Assembly (NCBI RefSeq): GCF_041897535.1 | Contig: NZ_CP169217.1 | Location: 806,001 to 870,000 of the forward strand | Length of the DNA stretch: 64,000 bases | Direction of reading: 5' to 3' | DNA from: Methylomicrobium lacus_A | GTDB taxonomy: Bacteria; Pseudomonadota; Gammaproteobacteria; Methylococcales; Methylomonadaceae | In this document: positions 45,332 to 62,593 of the stretch, one piece after another | Layout: the number at the start of each line of letters is the position of its first letter | Numbering within the stretch: the first letter of the stretch is position 1 | Program-made: the position numbers and the translations under genes | Notes under the pieces: generated by a model | Database searches by the model: none | What the model was told of the DNA's origin: nothing | The model's input: only the letters and a program-made list of their open reading frames with translations

Positions 45332-46437
45332 TAGAATTCAATCTCCTCGAAATCGGTTTCGTTTAAAGGGGCGGCGTCCGAATCGGACGGTCGGACAGTC
45401 CAAACCAAGACATCGATTTTCTCCGCCAACGCGGCGACATTGGGGGCTTCGAAAATGCTGCGTAACGGCAGCTCGATCGCAAAATGCCTGGCTATCCGCG
45501 ATACCAACTGCGTCGCCAACAGCGAATGCCCGCCCAGTTCGAAGAAGTCGTCCTCGACGCCGACTTTTTCTATGCCGAGCACGTCCTGCCAGATATCGGC
45601 CAGACTCGTCTCGGTCCCCGTTCTCGGCGCAACATATGAATTGCTCAGTTGTTCGCCGATTTCCGGCGCCGGCAGGCGCTTGCGATCCAGTTTACCGTTG
45701 GCGTTCAGCGGCATGTCCTCCAGCATCACGAAAGCGCTCGGCACCATGTAGTCGGGCAGCGCCAGTTTCAGTTGGGCTTTCAGAATCTCCAGTTGCAAGG
45801 CGCCGCTTTGCTTCTCTACCAGATAGGCGACCAAGCGCTTGTCTCCCGGCTGATCTTCCCGCGCCAGTACGGCCGCCTCTTTCACTTCGGGATGGGCCAG
45901 TATTTGCGCTTCGATTTCGCCGAGCTCGATCCGGAAGCCGCGAAGCTTGACCTGGTGATCGATGCGCCCCTGGTAGTCCATTTCGCCATCGTCCTGATAT
46001 TTGGCTAAATCACCGGAGCGGTATAGCCGGCTGCCGGGCTTGCCGAACGGATTCGGGACAAAGCGCTCCGCCGTCAGTTCGGGACGATTCAGATAGCCTC
46101 TCGCCAAGCCCGCGCCGCCGACATGCAATTCCCCGCGGCACCCGATAGGACAAAGATTGAGCGAAGCATCCGTCAGGTAGGCTTGCAGGTCTGAAATCGG
46201 CCTGCCGATAGGACTCGCCGTGGTGGTGTCAGTATCTTGCCGGGCCAATAAGCGGTAAGTCACATGCACCGTGGTTTCGGTGATCCCGTACATATTGACC
46301 AATTGCGGGCGCTGATCGCCATAACGCTCGAACCACGGCTTGAGCTTATAAGGCTCCAGCGCTTCGCCGCCGAAAATGACTAAGCGCAGGCTTTCAACAA
46401 ACCGGCTTTGCCGTTCATCGGCACTCATCAACTGCAA
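45331..46437 (-). CDS. NRPS 1 piece: end of A(Thr) domain and PCP
   Basis: This open piece is the C-terminal part of NRPS 1. It starts inside the A2 domain (LQLMSADERQSRFVESLRLV) and includes MYGITETTVHVTY, the A8-A10 motifs (DHQVKLRGFRIELGE, NGKLDRKRLPAPE), a PCP (DDFFELGGHSLLA) and an acidic tail (NETDFEEIEF) suited to docking with NRPS 2. It is cut from the preceding piece by a missing A at 46436-46439: four A here, five at the matching place in NRPS 3 (34960). It is unlikely to be a free-standing gene. Confidence 0.85.
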   Translation of the reverse strand: MQLMSADERQSRFVESLRLVIFGGEALEPYKLKPWFERYGDQRPQLVNMYGITETTVHVTYRLLARQDTDTTTASPIGRPISDLQAYLTDASLNLCPIGCRGELHVGGAGLARGYLNRPELTAERFVPNPFGKPGSRLYRSGDLAKYQDDGEMDYQGRIDHQVKLRGFRIELGEIEAQILAHPEVKEAAVLAREDQPGDKRLVAYLVEKQSGALQLEILKAQLKLALPDYMVPSAFVMLEDMPLNANGKLDRKRLPAPEIGEQLSNSYVAPRTGTETSLADIWQDVLGIEKVGVEDDFFELGGHSLLATQLVSRIARHFAIELPLRSIFEAPNVAALAEKIDVLVWTVRPSDSDAAPLNETDFEEIEF

Positions 46438-47243
46438 AAGGCCGACGGCGTTTGGTTAAGTACCGTGACCCGTTCCTGGTGCAACAAGCGATGAAACTCA
46501 TCGGGCGCACGGCTGACACAGTAAGGCACGATCACCAACCTGCCGCCGTATAACAGCGCGCCCCAGATCTCCCAGACCGAAAAATCGAAGGCGAAGGAAT
46601 GGAACATCGTCCAGACATCTTGGTCGTTAATGCCGAATTGCGCGTCGGTCGCGGCAAACAGCCGCATGACCTCCTGGTGCGAGATCATTACGCCTTTCGG
46701 CAGCCCGGTCGAGCCGGAGGTATAGATCACATAGGCCAACTGCGACGGGAAGGCCCTGGCGCTCGGATTGGCATCAGGCTGCCGCTCAATCGCCTGCCAG
46801 GCGCTATCGATGCAAATGCAGGCCATTTCGGCTGCGGGCAATTTCGGCAGCAGATGTGTCTGGGTCAGTAACAATTTTGCCCCGGTATCCTGCAGCTGAT
46901 AGGCGATCCGTTCCACAGGCGCGCTCGGCTCCATCGGCACATAGGCGCCGCCGGCCTTCAGGATGCCCAAGAGGCCGATCACCATCTCCGGCGAGCGCTC
47001 GATGCAGAGGCCGACCAATACGTCCGGGCCGACGCCGCGTGCGACCAGGTAATGCGCCAACTGGTTGGCCTTGGCGTTCAGTTCGGCGTAGCTCAGGCTC
47101 CGGTCTTCGAACTTCAGCGCGACCGCTTCCGGCGTCCTTGCCGCCTGGGCTTCGAACAAGTGATGAAGGCAGCGGTCCTTGGGATAGTCGGCCTCGGTGG
47201 CGTTCCAGGCGTCGAGGATTTGCCGGCGCTCGTCGGCGGTCAA
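46428..47243 (-). CDS. NRPS 1 piece: first half of A(Thr) domain
   Basis: 271 residues (RRQILDAWNATEADYPKDRC, then the SGSTGLPKG core motif A3 and FAFDFSVWEIW). This is the N-terminal part of the A2 domain of NRPS 1. Its frame is separated from the C domain upstream by the 5-base insertion near 47269, and from the next piece by the missing A near 46437. With 45331-46437 it supplies the pocket residues D-F-W-N-I-G-M-V-H, a threonine code. Confidence 0.85.
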   Translation of the reverse strand: MTADERRQILDAWNATEADYPKDRCLHHLFEAQAARTPEAVALKFEDRSLSYAELNAKANQLAHYLVARGVGPDVLVGLCIERSPEMVIGLLGILKAGGAYVPMEPSAPVERIAYQLQDTGAKLLLTQTHLLPKLPAAEMACICIDSAWQAIERQPDANPSARAFPSQLAYVIYTSGSTGLPKGVMISHQEVMRLFAATDAQFGINDQDVWTMFHSFAFDFSVWEIWGALLYGGRLVIVPYCVSRAPDEFHRLLHQERVTVLNQTPSAFCS

Positions 47244-47342
47244 TGTCGGCAGGTTGCCCAGTTGGGTTGCGTTTGCGGCTGCTCGGCAAAGGCGACCAGC
47301 AGTTGCTGCAAGTGGGCCAGCATCGCGGCGATAGTGGCGTCG

Positions 47343-55289
<7,947 letters not shown>

Positions 55290-55965
55290 CTTTCTCCTCC
55301 ATACTCGAAACGGATACTGCATGAAATTTCGCTTACCCAAGCACACCGGATCATGGTGTCGGGCCGCACATCCGATAGCAGGCAGTTGTTGACCGTAATC
55401 TCCTACTGCCTAGAGAAAATAGGGTCCGCATGCGCCGCCAGTATCTACAAAATGACTTACAATGAAGACGATTAATGAAAAAATTCTCCCCATGGAGGTA
55501 GGGATTGAACGACAGCATCCAGACCAGGATATCAACCTGATATTGCAGGAGACGAGTTAACTCAACATCGGCTGGTGAGTCTTGGGTGCAAAAAGGCGAA
55601 CAGCTTTACAGCTTCGCGATCAATCTCGACATATCGAAAGCCGGCGATGCTGCTAAGTGTATCGAATTGGGTAGGGCCAGTCTTAGGTTGGGGATACTTT
55701 GATCGATAGGTTAGTTATGCCGTTGGCCACGATGGCGCCATTAGCATTGGCCCAGGGCCCCTTGTCGATGCGGTCGCGGGCGTTGATGGCAGGCTTATCT
55801 ATAAGTTTTAACAATACGGGTTTGTAGAGCATGGCTCCAACCCGGAGGGTCAGCATTTGTCGTGCCGAATGAAATCGTGAGAAAAATTGTGATGTTGGAG
55901 AGAATTGCTAATCTCCGGATGTTGCCCTGAAGAAATAGCCTGCTGACGGCCTGTTTTCAGAGAAC
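55290..55965. promoter_or_regulatory. Region upstream of the NRPS operon, no clear gene
   Basis: About 680 bases hold the presumed NRPS promoter (minus strand) and nothing I can call a gene. A 48-codon minus-strand frame around 55690-55840 has no recognisable product. I looked for a Fur-box-like palindrome and found none I trust. A short inverted repeat ATATCA-acc-TGATAT lies near 55530. Confidence 0.4.
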
Positions 55966-55995
55966 CAAAAAGTCGGCCATGAAAACATGGCCGAC
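55966..55995 (-). terminator. Rho-independent terminator downstream of mlaA
   Basis: A perfect 10-bp stem (GTCGGCCATG / CATGGCCGAC, 55972-55995) with a 4-base loop is followed on the minus strand by a run of T (55971-55966). It lies about 30 bases after the mlaA stop codon and should insulate the NRPS operon from it. Confidence 0.9.
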
Positions 55996-56024
55996 CAACG
56001 CAGCTATCCCCTATTTTGGATAAA

Positions 56025-57029
56025 TCACTCAGTTAAAGCATCGGAACTGGCGAGGTTTATCCTTGATTTTTTACTCAATTGATCGATTTTAATCGAGGCT
56101 TGCTCAAAGGATGCTGTCACTTTGTCAAATGCCGAACGATGCACCGTAGCGCTCTCAGTCGGCTTAGCAGATGCCTGTGCCACAGCATCCACCTTGCCTG
56201 CCGAATCGACAGCAGGTTGATGCTCTTTGGCTTTATCGGTATTGAGATCGGCAGAATCGTCGCTCGCGGCCTCAAGATCCAAGTCCTCGCTATTGTTGTC
56301 AACTTTGCCATCATTGATTAAATGACGGCGATATTGCAGGAAGGACTCGCGGGTAAACACGTACGGATCCAAGGCCGCCTCGTCGATGAAGTTCAGCTCT
56401 CTTTGGACTTTTGCGCGATCGCTGATGCCTTCGATAACGCCGGTGAACGGGACGTAAGTGCCTGGATTGGCGGCTTTGTCTACGATAAGGGCGCTACCAT
56501 CACGAATCGTTGTAGGGCCCATGACGGGCAGCACCAAATAAGGCCCCTCTCCGACCCCCCAAACCGCCAAGGTTTGCCCGAAGTCCTCGACATTATGTTC
56601 CAGGCCCAGTGTACTCGCCACATCGATCAATCCAGCGACACCGATGGTCGTATTGGTCAGGAAACGGCCGGCATCCGAAGCGCCTTGTTCAAATTTTCCC
56701 TGCAGGACATCATTCAACACCACATTGATGCCTTTCAAGTTGCTAAAAAAATTACTCACCCCGGTTTCCACGAAATCAGGCGTGATAAATTTGTAACCGT
56801 CAGAGACCGGTTTGAAAAAATATTTATCCAGTCCCATGTTAAACCCGTACATGGATCGGTTGAAGCCCTCATAGGGATCGACCTGGCTTGCCTTGGCCGA
56901 AACAGGATCTACCGAGGTTTCCGCGCGTTTCTCAGTGCTCGCGCATCCAATCGTCATCAATGCGCTTGAAACTAAAAACACTGGTGCTAAAGATGCTCGG
57001 CTTTTGCCTGAGTACAATCGGGTAAACAT
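56025..57029 (-). CDS. mlaA: MlaA/VacJ-family outer membrane lipoprotein
   Basis: 334 residues from the ATG at 57029 (MFTRLYSGKSR), with GGAG upstream; longer starts to 57158 add non-signal sequence. The lipoprotein signal ends in a lipobox (LMTIGCAS). The VacJ core follows: VDPYEGFNRSMYGFNMGLDK, FFSNLKGINVVLNDVLQGKF and VWGVGEGPYLVLPVMGPTTI. MlaA removes misplaced phospholipid from the outer leaflet of the outer membrane and passes it inward to the Mla system. The C-terminal 90 residues are acidic, low-complexity and longer than usual. No other mla genes are nearby. Confidence 0.9.
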   Translation of the reverse strand: MFTRLYSGKSRASLAPVFLVSSALMTIGCASTEKRAETSVDPVSAKASQVDPYEGFNRSMYGFNMGLDKYFFKPVSDGYKFITPDFVETGVSNFFSNLKGINVVLNDVLQGKFEQGASDAGRFLTNTTIGVAGLIDVASTLGLEHNVEDFGQTLAVWGVGEGPYLVLPVMGPTTIRDGSALIVDKAANPGTYVPFTGVIEGISDRAKVQRELNFIDEAALDPYVFTRESFLQYRRHLINDGKVDNNSEDLDLEAASDDSADLNTDKAKEHQPAVDSAGKVDAVAQASAKPTESATVHRSAFDKVTASFEQASIKIDQLSKKSRINLASSDALTE

Positions 57030-57206
57030 TACATACAACTCCACTGAATTATTGGTTCGAGTAACTTTCAATTTTAGGTGAAGAGCTTTCGCCACGGCTC
57101 CCCTATGATATTGATTCGCCATTATTAGCATACCACTTAAGCCCTTGTTATCATACAAAATCCGTCTTTTCCGGGACGGACAAGTTGATGGTCGCGGCTA
57201 GCCGAA

Positions 57207-57917
57207 TCAGAATGATTGCCCCGGTTGGTAATGGCTTTTTTGGTAAATCTCCGTGATGGCCTCTCCGTTCCATACATAACAAAAATGCGGGCCTTGCCGA
57301 ACGGGAGACAGGATGCGCGGCCTAAAAACGGCTACACATTCGCCCCCGGAATAACGGACGCTATCGTAAACGATGCCGTTTGAACCGGTGTCGCGCAATG
57401 CTTTCGCCAGGGTTTGAGGATGAAGATAACTCCCTGGGTCATCCGTATAAATCGCCGGCATCTGCGCTTGCATCTTGCGAATATCATGCAACTCCGATTC
57501 CAAATCCGCAGCATAGCTTCGCATGTCGATTTCCATCGGCGGCTCGCTCGTCGCCGCCAAGAACCGAGCCTTATGAAACCGGGTTTCGGCGATTGCCGTA
57601 TCCATATCCTTGCCGGCATAGTAAACCCCGTAAGTGCCGTCTGTAAACCGGCTTCCTTCCGGGTTCAGATGGGTGAAGGCGGCCATAATCGGCGTGGTTC
57701 CAGGGCCCGAGACCCGGTCTTCGAGGGGAACAAGCCTGATATCGCCCGACTCGTCCAACAGCCGGTCATTTGTCAACGCTTCGATCGCAAAAACAATGTC
57801 CAGGTCTTCCGGCGCGGCTACCCGATCGAATAACCCCACCGGCGGAAACCGGCTGGGAACCAGCCGCCAACAAGGATGCCAAACTACGCGGCTGATTGGT
57901 GACGATGGCGTGGTCAT
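57207..57917 (-). CDS. RES-domain toxin
   Basis: 236 residues with the RES pattern: WHPCWRLVPSRFPP, the TDGTYGVYYAGKDMDTAIAE motif and ALRDTGSNGIVYDSVRYSGG. RES toxins degrade or modify NAD+ (or ADP-ribosylate targets) and are neutralised by Xre/MbcA/ParS antitoxins. It directly follows such an antitoxin gene, with stop and start overlapping (TAATG). Length and key motifs look intact. Confidence 0.9.
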   Translation of the reverse strand: MTTPSSPISRVVWHPCWRLVPSRFPPVGLFDRVAAPEDLDIVFAIEALTNDRLLDESGDIRLVPLEDRVSGPGTTPIMAAFTHLNPEGSRFTDGTYGVYYAGKDMDTAIAETRFHKARFLAATSEPPMEIDMRSYAADLESELHDIRKMQAQMPAIYTDDPGSYLHPQTLAKALRDTGSNGIVYDSVRYSGGECVAVFRPRILSPVRQGPHFCYVWNGEAITEIYQKSHYQPGQSF

Positions 57918-58315
57918 TACCCGCGTTGCCCGTCGAGGTATTGCCTAACCACATACAAATCGATGACGCGGCCTTTCAGCATCCGATCGAGCGCCGATTT
58001 GCCTTGAAACAATCCTGCGCTATTCGGGCGCTTGATCCATTGATCCGCCGCTTCGGCTTTAGGCAACAATATCTGCAACGCTTTATAAATGCCGAAAATG
58101 TAGGAGAGCCTTTCCAGCTTATCGGGATTCAGCTTGGCGAGCTCGGGCTGCTTTTTCCACTTGAAAAAGGTGCTGCGGGAATCCATGCCCAGCAGGACCA
58201 TTGCCTCATCCGTACTGAGTTTCCAGGCCTCCGCAATATTAAAAAAAGTCCGTAATGCGCTTTTTGCGATCATCGCGTCATCAAGATCGGGGCGACTGCT
58301 TGCAATGGATAACAT
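57917..58315 (-). CDS. Xre/MbcA/ParS-type antitoxin
   Basis: 132 residues from the ATG at 58315 (MLSIASSRPDLDD), placed 8 bases after GAGGAG. An ATG five codons upstream lies within that site. The N-terminal helix-turn-helix (AWKLSTDEAMVLLGMDSRST) is followed by the MbcA/ParS toxin-binding domain (LERLSYIFGIYKALQILLP, then GKSALDRMLKGRVIDLYVVR). First gene of the toxin-antitoxin operon, and likely its repressor. Confidence 0.9.
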   Translation of the reverse strand: MLSIASSRPDLDDAMIAKSALRTFFNIAEAWKLSTDEAMVLLGMDSRSTFFKWKKQPELAKLNPDKLERLSYIFGIYKALQILLPKAEAADQWIKRPNSAGLFQGKSALDRMLKGRVIDLYVVRQYLDGQRG

Positions 58316-58603
58316 ACCGCATCTCCTCAATGAGTGTATTTATGTAACATATCTCAAAATAAGTCCACTTATAGACCTTGTCAAGGTTTTTGTCTATCCG
58401 CCCCAAAACCTGGGATTGACCTGAAGGCGTGCTCGCATCACGGGAACGGCATCAGTGCTCATTCAGCCGACACAATCTTATAAGGGCAAGAGATGCTCTT
58501 CCCAGGAGATGGCAATCATTCGCATAATTATGTTTGAGTTGCCGCGGCAAAGCGGAACGCTTTGCCCTCCGAGGCAGAGATGAGGGATGTTACCTGAAAA
58601 ATC

Positions 58604-59578
58604 CTACAGACAATCCGCCAGCACGATGGCCCGTTTCGGCGCGGGCAGGCCTTCGATCGTCAATGCGGGATCATTCGGATCAAGAAAATCCGGCAGCGAT
58701 TGAAACGGCATCCATTCGGTGCGGCGCTGCTCTTCGATGCTTGTCGGCGTGATGTCGACCACGCGGATATTGCCGAAGCGGCAGCGCTTTAGCCAACTCT
58801 CCAGCGTCGCAATGCTGGGGATGAACCAGACATTGCGCATGTTCGCATAGCGGTCCTCCGGCAGCAGGGTTTCGCCCAGTTTGCCGTCGATGATCAAGGT
58901 TTCGAGCACCAGTTCGCCGCCGGGTTTCAGGCAGCCCCTCAGTTCCAAAAGATGTTCGATCGGCGACCGCCGATGATACAGCACGCCCATCGAAAACACC
59001 GTATCGAATGCTTTCAAGTCGGCCGGCAACGCCTCGATGCCGAAAGGCAGGACATGCAACGGCGCGGGACCGTGCAGCGCCTTGACCAGCTGGAATTGGA
59101 CCACATTCAACAGCAAGGGATCGATGCCGACGACCGTCTTCGCGCCCGCACCTAGCATGCGCCAGCAGTGATAGCCGCTGCCGCAGCCGACATCCAGCAC
59201 CAACCGGTGCGTCAAAGGCGAGATGTGATCCTGGAGCCGATTCCATTTCCAGTCGGAGCGCCATTCGGTGTCGATTGGGATGCCGTATAAATCGTAGGGC
59301 CCCTTGCGCCAGGGAATCAATTCGCGCAGGATTTCCAAGAGCAAGGCCCTGTCTTCATCGCCAATATCCTCGGCGCGTCCGATTTGCACTACATCGCCGG
59401 TCAAACAGCGCAGCGAAGGCGACAATGCCGGCAGACGCTCGAGCAAGGCCTGCCAGCGCGGCAGCGTGCCGTGGCGGGCCGGGTCCAGCGCGGCGGCGAT
59501 TTGATCAGGCAAGAGGTCCGCCCAGGCGCCCGCATTGGCTTCGCTGAGCGCCGCATATAAACCATCGTAAGCGGTCAT
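58604..59578 (-). CDS. cmoB: tRNA U34 carboxymethyltransferase CmoB
   Basis: 324 residues, the usual CmoB length. Motifs include IPWRKGPYDLYGIPIDTEWR, SAM-like motif LDVGCGSGYHCWRMLGAGAK and the RTEWMPFQSLPDFLDPNDPA ending. It transfers the carboxymethyl group of Cx-SAM to 5-hydroxyuridine at the tRNA wobble position, making cmo5U34. Its start overlaps the stop of cmoA by four bases (ATGA), so the pair is coupled. Confidence 0.95.
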   Translation of the reverse strand: MTAYDGLYAALSEANAGAWADLLPDQIAAALDPARHGTLPRWQALLERLPALSPSLRCLTGDVVQIGRAEDIGDEDRALLLEILRELIPWRKGPYDLYGIPIDTEWRSDWKWNRLQDHISPLTHRLVLDVGCGSGYHCWRMLGAGAKTVVGIDPLLLNVVQFQLVKALHGPAPLHVLPFGIEALPADLKAFDTVFSMGVLYHRRSPIEHLLELRGCLKPGGELVLETLIIDGKLGETLLPEDRYANMRNVWFIPSIATLESWLKRCRFGNIRVVDITPTSIEEQRRTEWMPFQSLPDFLDPNDPALTIEGLPAPKRAIVLADCL

Positions 59579-60306
59579 TTCAGGGCGAGGATCGAGGCGA
59601 AGTTGAAATATTGAAACCAGACTTCCGCGCTGTTGAATCCGGCCTCGAGCAAACGGCCTTGATGGGCCGCGAACGTTTCCGGAATCAGCACGTTCTCGAG
59701 CGCGCTACGTTTCTGACTGATTTCGAGATCGCTGTAGCCCTGCGCGCGCTTGAACGCATGATGCATGTCAGTCTGCAAGTCCTGCTGCCTGGGGTCGTCG
59801 AAGCAAAGCTTTTCGGACAGAATCAACAGCCCGCCCGGCAACAGCCCTTGCTGAATTTTACGCAGAAAAGCCAGACGGTCTTCGACCGGAATGAATTGCA
59901 AGGTGAAATTGAGCACCACGACCGAGGCGTTTTCGATCGTGATGTCGCGGATGTCCTCGCAGCGAATTTGAACATTCGCATTCGGCGCGTCTTTTTGTAA
60001 ACGTTCGTGGAAACGCGAGACCATCGCCGCCGAATTATCGACCGCGACGATGCGGCAGTTCGGTGCGTCGATGTGTTGCAGCATGCTGAAAGTCGCCGCG
60101 CCGAGCGAGCAGCCGAGGTCGTAGCAGACGCTATCGGGACGCGCGAAGCGGCCGGCCAACAGGCCGATCGCGGCAATGATCGCCTGATAGCCCGGCACCG
60201 AGCGCTGGATCATGTCGGGAAAAACGTCAACGACCTTGGCGTCGAATTTGAATGCTTCGATGTCAGCCAAGGGGCTGGCGTAAATGGAATCTTTGGTTTG
60301 AGTCAC
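59575..60306 (-). CDS. cmoA: Carboxy-SAM synthase CmoA
   Basis: 243 residues. SAM motif CYDLGCSLGAATFSMLQH, then RIVAVDNSAAMVSRFHERL, and the C-terminal FQYFNFASILALK. CmoA makes carboxy-S-adenosylmethionine from SAM and prephenate for CmoB. The pair occurs across Gammaproteobacteria. First gene of a two-gene operon on the minus strand. Confidence 0.95.
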   Translation of the reverse strand: MTQTKDSIYASPLADIEAFKFDAKVVDVFPDMIQRSVPGYQAIIAAIGLLAGRFARPDSVCYDLGCSLGAATFSMLQHIDAPNCRIVAVDNSAAMVSRFHERLQKDAPNANVQIRCEDIRDITIENASVVVLNFTLQFIPVEDRLAFLRKIQQGLLPGGLLILSEKLCFDDPRQQDLQTDMHHAFKRAQGYSDLEISQKRSALENVLIPETFAAHQGRLLEAGFNSAEVWFQYFNFASILALK

Positions 60307-60352
60307 GGCAGAAAGGGTTGATGGCCGGCGCCGCAGCAGCCGCTCGAAAAAA

Positions 60353-60997
60353 TCAGATCAAACCGGGGTCGAAATGGCCGGATTTGACCGCAAGACGCGT
60401 CAGTTCCACATCGTTTTTAACCTTTAGTTTACCATAAAGCCGATAGCGGTAGGTATTGACCGTTTTGGTGTTGATCGACAGTATTTCGGCCATTTCCGCT
60501 ATCGATTTGCCTTGCAGGATCAGCGTCACGATTTCGGTTTCGCGCTGCGACAGTTTGGCGAACGGCGACGGTTGATCGCCGAGCAAGCTTTGAAAAGCCA
60601 GATGACTCGCGACATCGTTGCACAGATAACGCTGTCCATCGACCGCCTTGCGGATCGCGCAAATCATTTCGTCTGCGGAGGAAGATTTGGAGATGAAACC
60701 CAGCACGCCGAGCTTCAATAATTGCTGCGGAATCGGACCGTCGTTATAAGCCGACAAGCCGATGATTTTAACATTGGGGTTCTGCCGCAAAATGCGACGA
60801 CTGGCCTCGACGCCGCCGATGCCGGGCATGCTGACGTCCATCAATACCACATCCGGCGCCAGTTCTTCGACGATCTCGAGCGCTTGTTCGCCGGAATCGG
60901 CGACCGCCACGACTTGAATTCCCTTATCCGAATTCAATAGCGCCTGGATGCCGGTCCTGACCAATTGATGATCGTCAACGAGGAGCACACTAATCAT
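60353..60997 (-). CDS. GacA/UvrY-type response regulator
   Basis: 214 residues. Receiver domain with acidic pair VLLVDDHQLVRTG, phosphoacceptor Asp54 in VLMDVSMPGIGG and the switch region GLSAYNDG; then a LuxR-type helix-turn-helix (LSQRETEIVTLILQGKSIAE, NTKTVNTYRYRLYGKLKVKN). Length and spacing fit GacA/UvrY, the two-component regulator that activates small RNAs of the Csr/Rsm system. The sensor partner is not in the window. It is 46 bases upstream of cmoA on the same strand, possibly independent. Confidence 0.9.
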   Translation of the reverse strand: MISVLLVDDHQLVRTGIQALLNSDKGIQVVAVADSGEQALEIVEELAPDVVLMDVSMPGIGGVEASRRILRQNPNVKIIGLSAYNDGPIPQQLLKLGVLGFISKSSSADEMICAIRKAVDGQRYLCNDVASHLAFQSLLGDQPSPFAKLSQRETEIVTLILQGKSIAEMAEILSINTKTVNTYRYRLYGKLKVKNDVELTRLAVKSGHFDPGLI

Positions 60998-61321
60998 AAA
61001 CCTTATTTTTTATTATCTTATAACCAGTCAATTAACATCGGCGAGGATCGCTGAGATCCCGCCAACGAAATCCATTGCTTTATTTTTTTCGATTATAGCG
61101 CTGATAATACGGTTTGTCTGTAGCGATGAAGGCGAATGGATCTCTATTTGACGACCAAAATATAACCATAATTTATGTGGTTTTACGAGTTTTTCGCGTC
61201 CGGCGGGCGAGGCTTGCAAATGGGCCAATCATTGCGTGTAATGCGAATTTTTTGCGGCTAGCCGCGTCGAAAGAAAAATCATCTCAAAAAACAACTATTT
61301 CATCCATAAAGAGGCAAATGC
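60998..61321. promoter_or_regulatory. Divergent intergenic region, no gene
   Basis: About 320 AT-rich bases between the minus-strand regulator and the plus-strand cupin gene. It must hold both promoters, but I do not see a coding frame, terminator or strong consensus that I trust. Confidence 0.45.
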
Positions 61322-61708
61322 ATGTTGATCCCATATCTAGTCAAAAAATCGGTAGTGCTTCCGTCCGTATTGTTCGTGACGCTCAGCCATTCCGCTTCGG
61401 CAACAGAAGCGCCGGAAATCAAAAGAACGGTCTTGTTACGGCAAAACGTGACCCTCCCCAGCCCGAATGTGAACGGCAAAGTGATTCGGGTCAGCTTTCC
61501 GCAAGGCGTCAAAACCCCGCGCCATACGCATGAGGGACCGGGACCGCGCTATGTGGTCAAGGGCACGCTGCAAGTGGTCGAGGGCGACAAGACCGGAATT
61601 TACTCGGAGGGCGAGGTGTTTTGGGAAACCGGGCAATCGATGACCGTCGAGAACATCGGCGGTGAGCCTGCCGAATTGATCATTTTTGAAATGGGCCCGG
61701 GGCATTGA
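61322..61708 (+). CDS. Secreted cupin-domain protein
   Basis: 128 residues with an N-terminal hydrophobic signal (SVVLPSVLFVTLSHSASA) and a single cupin barrel: motif 1 PRHTHEGPGPRYVVKGTLQV with two metal-binding His, later GQSMTVENIGGEPAELIIFE. The predicted location is the periplasm. GAGG upstream supports the start. It is separated by one base from the following TraB/GumN gene and likely forms an operon with it. Ligand unknown. Confidence 0.8.
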   Translation: MLIPYLVKKSVVLPSVLFVTLSHSASATEAPEIKRTVLLRQNVTLPSPNVNGKVIRVSFPQGVKTPRHTHEGPGPRYVVKGTLQVVEGDKTGIYSEGEVFWETGQSMTVENIGGEPAELIIFEMGPGH

Positions 61709-61709
61709 G

Positions 61710-62585
61710 ATGGCGCGCTGGCTGAGCCTGCTGATCTTGCTACTGTGCTGGACAAGGGTTTCGGCGGCGCCGCCGAAGCCCTTGCTCTGGCAAGTCAGCG
61801 ACGAGGACAATAGCGTCTATATGCTGGGCTCGTTTCACATGCTGAAGGCCGAGGATTATCCCTTGGCCGCGGCCGTCAACCAGGCGTTCGACGCGGCCGG
61901 CAAAGTCTATTTCGAAGTCGCTCCGGAAGAGCTGAACAATCCCGCAAGCGTGCAAGCGATGATGAAGACGGGCCTGATCGAAGGCGGTGGAACGCTCAAG
62001 CAGATCCTGAAAACCGACACATGGAAGCGCTTGCAGCACTATTGCCAAACCCATGCGTTGCCGATCGAGTCGTTCCAGGCGATGAAACCGTGGCTGGCGG
62101 CGCTGACGATCGCGAATCTTGCCGTCACGCAGGCCGGCTTCCTGCCGGATCTGGGATTGGACAAGCATTATATGGACATGGCCGCTATCGCGCGCAAGGA
62201 CACGGCGGGGCTGGAGACCCTCAGTCAGCAGGTCGGGGTTTTTGCTCAAATGGCCCCCAAGGATCAGGAACTGTTCTTGAATCAGACCTTAAAAGACATG
62301 CAGAACCCGGCGCAACTGGAGCAATTGCATCAGCGCTGGCGCAATGGCGACGCCGAGGGTTTGCTCCAGCTGCTGAGCCAGGATAGCATCAACGACACCC
62401 CCGCATTTTACCGGCGTCTGAATCGCGATAGGAATCGCGTCTGGCTGCCGCAAATTTCCGCGTTTCTGCGCGAAAACACCCAGGGCGACGCCCTGGTGGT
62501 GGTCGGCAGTCTGCATTTATTGGGCGCCGACGGTCTGATCGAACTGCTGAAGGCCCAGGGTTTTCGCGTGGTCCGCCTGCATTGA
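61710..62585 (+). CDS. TraB/GumN-family protein
   Basis: About 291 residues from the ATG at 61710, with a signal peptide (SLLILLLCWTRVSA). The family's paired GxxH motifs are present: YMLGSFHMLK near the N-terminus and VVVGSLHLLGADGLIELLK near the C-terminus, along with a conserved PWLAAL region. TraB proteins are thought to be metalloprotease-like, and this one should be exported. The start follows the cupin stop by one base. Confidence 0.85.
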   Translation: MARWLSLLILLLCWTRVSAAPPKPLLWQVSDEDNSVYMLGSFHMLKAEDYPLAAAVNQAFDAAGKVYFEVAPEELNNPASVQAMMKTGLIEGGGTLKQILKTDTWKRLQHYCQTHALPIESFQAMKPWLAALTIANLAVTQAGFLPDLGLDKHYMDMAAIARKDTAGLETLSQQVGVFAQMAPKDQELFLNQTLKDMQNPAQLEQLHQRWRNGDAEGLLQLLSQDSINDTPAFYRRLNRDRNRVWLPQISAFLRENTQGDALVVVGSLHLLGADGLIELLKAQGFRVVRLH

Positions 62586-62593
62586 AGGGCTCC

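Noticed and set aside
55690..55840. Possible 48-codon minus-strand gene before the NRPS operon
   Set aside because: Poorly spaced ribosome-binding site and no similarity that I can recognise; too short to support.
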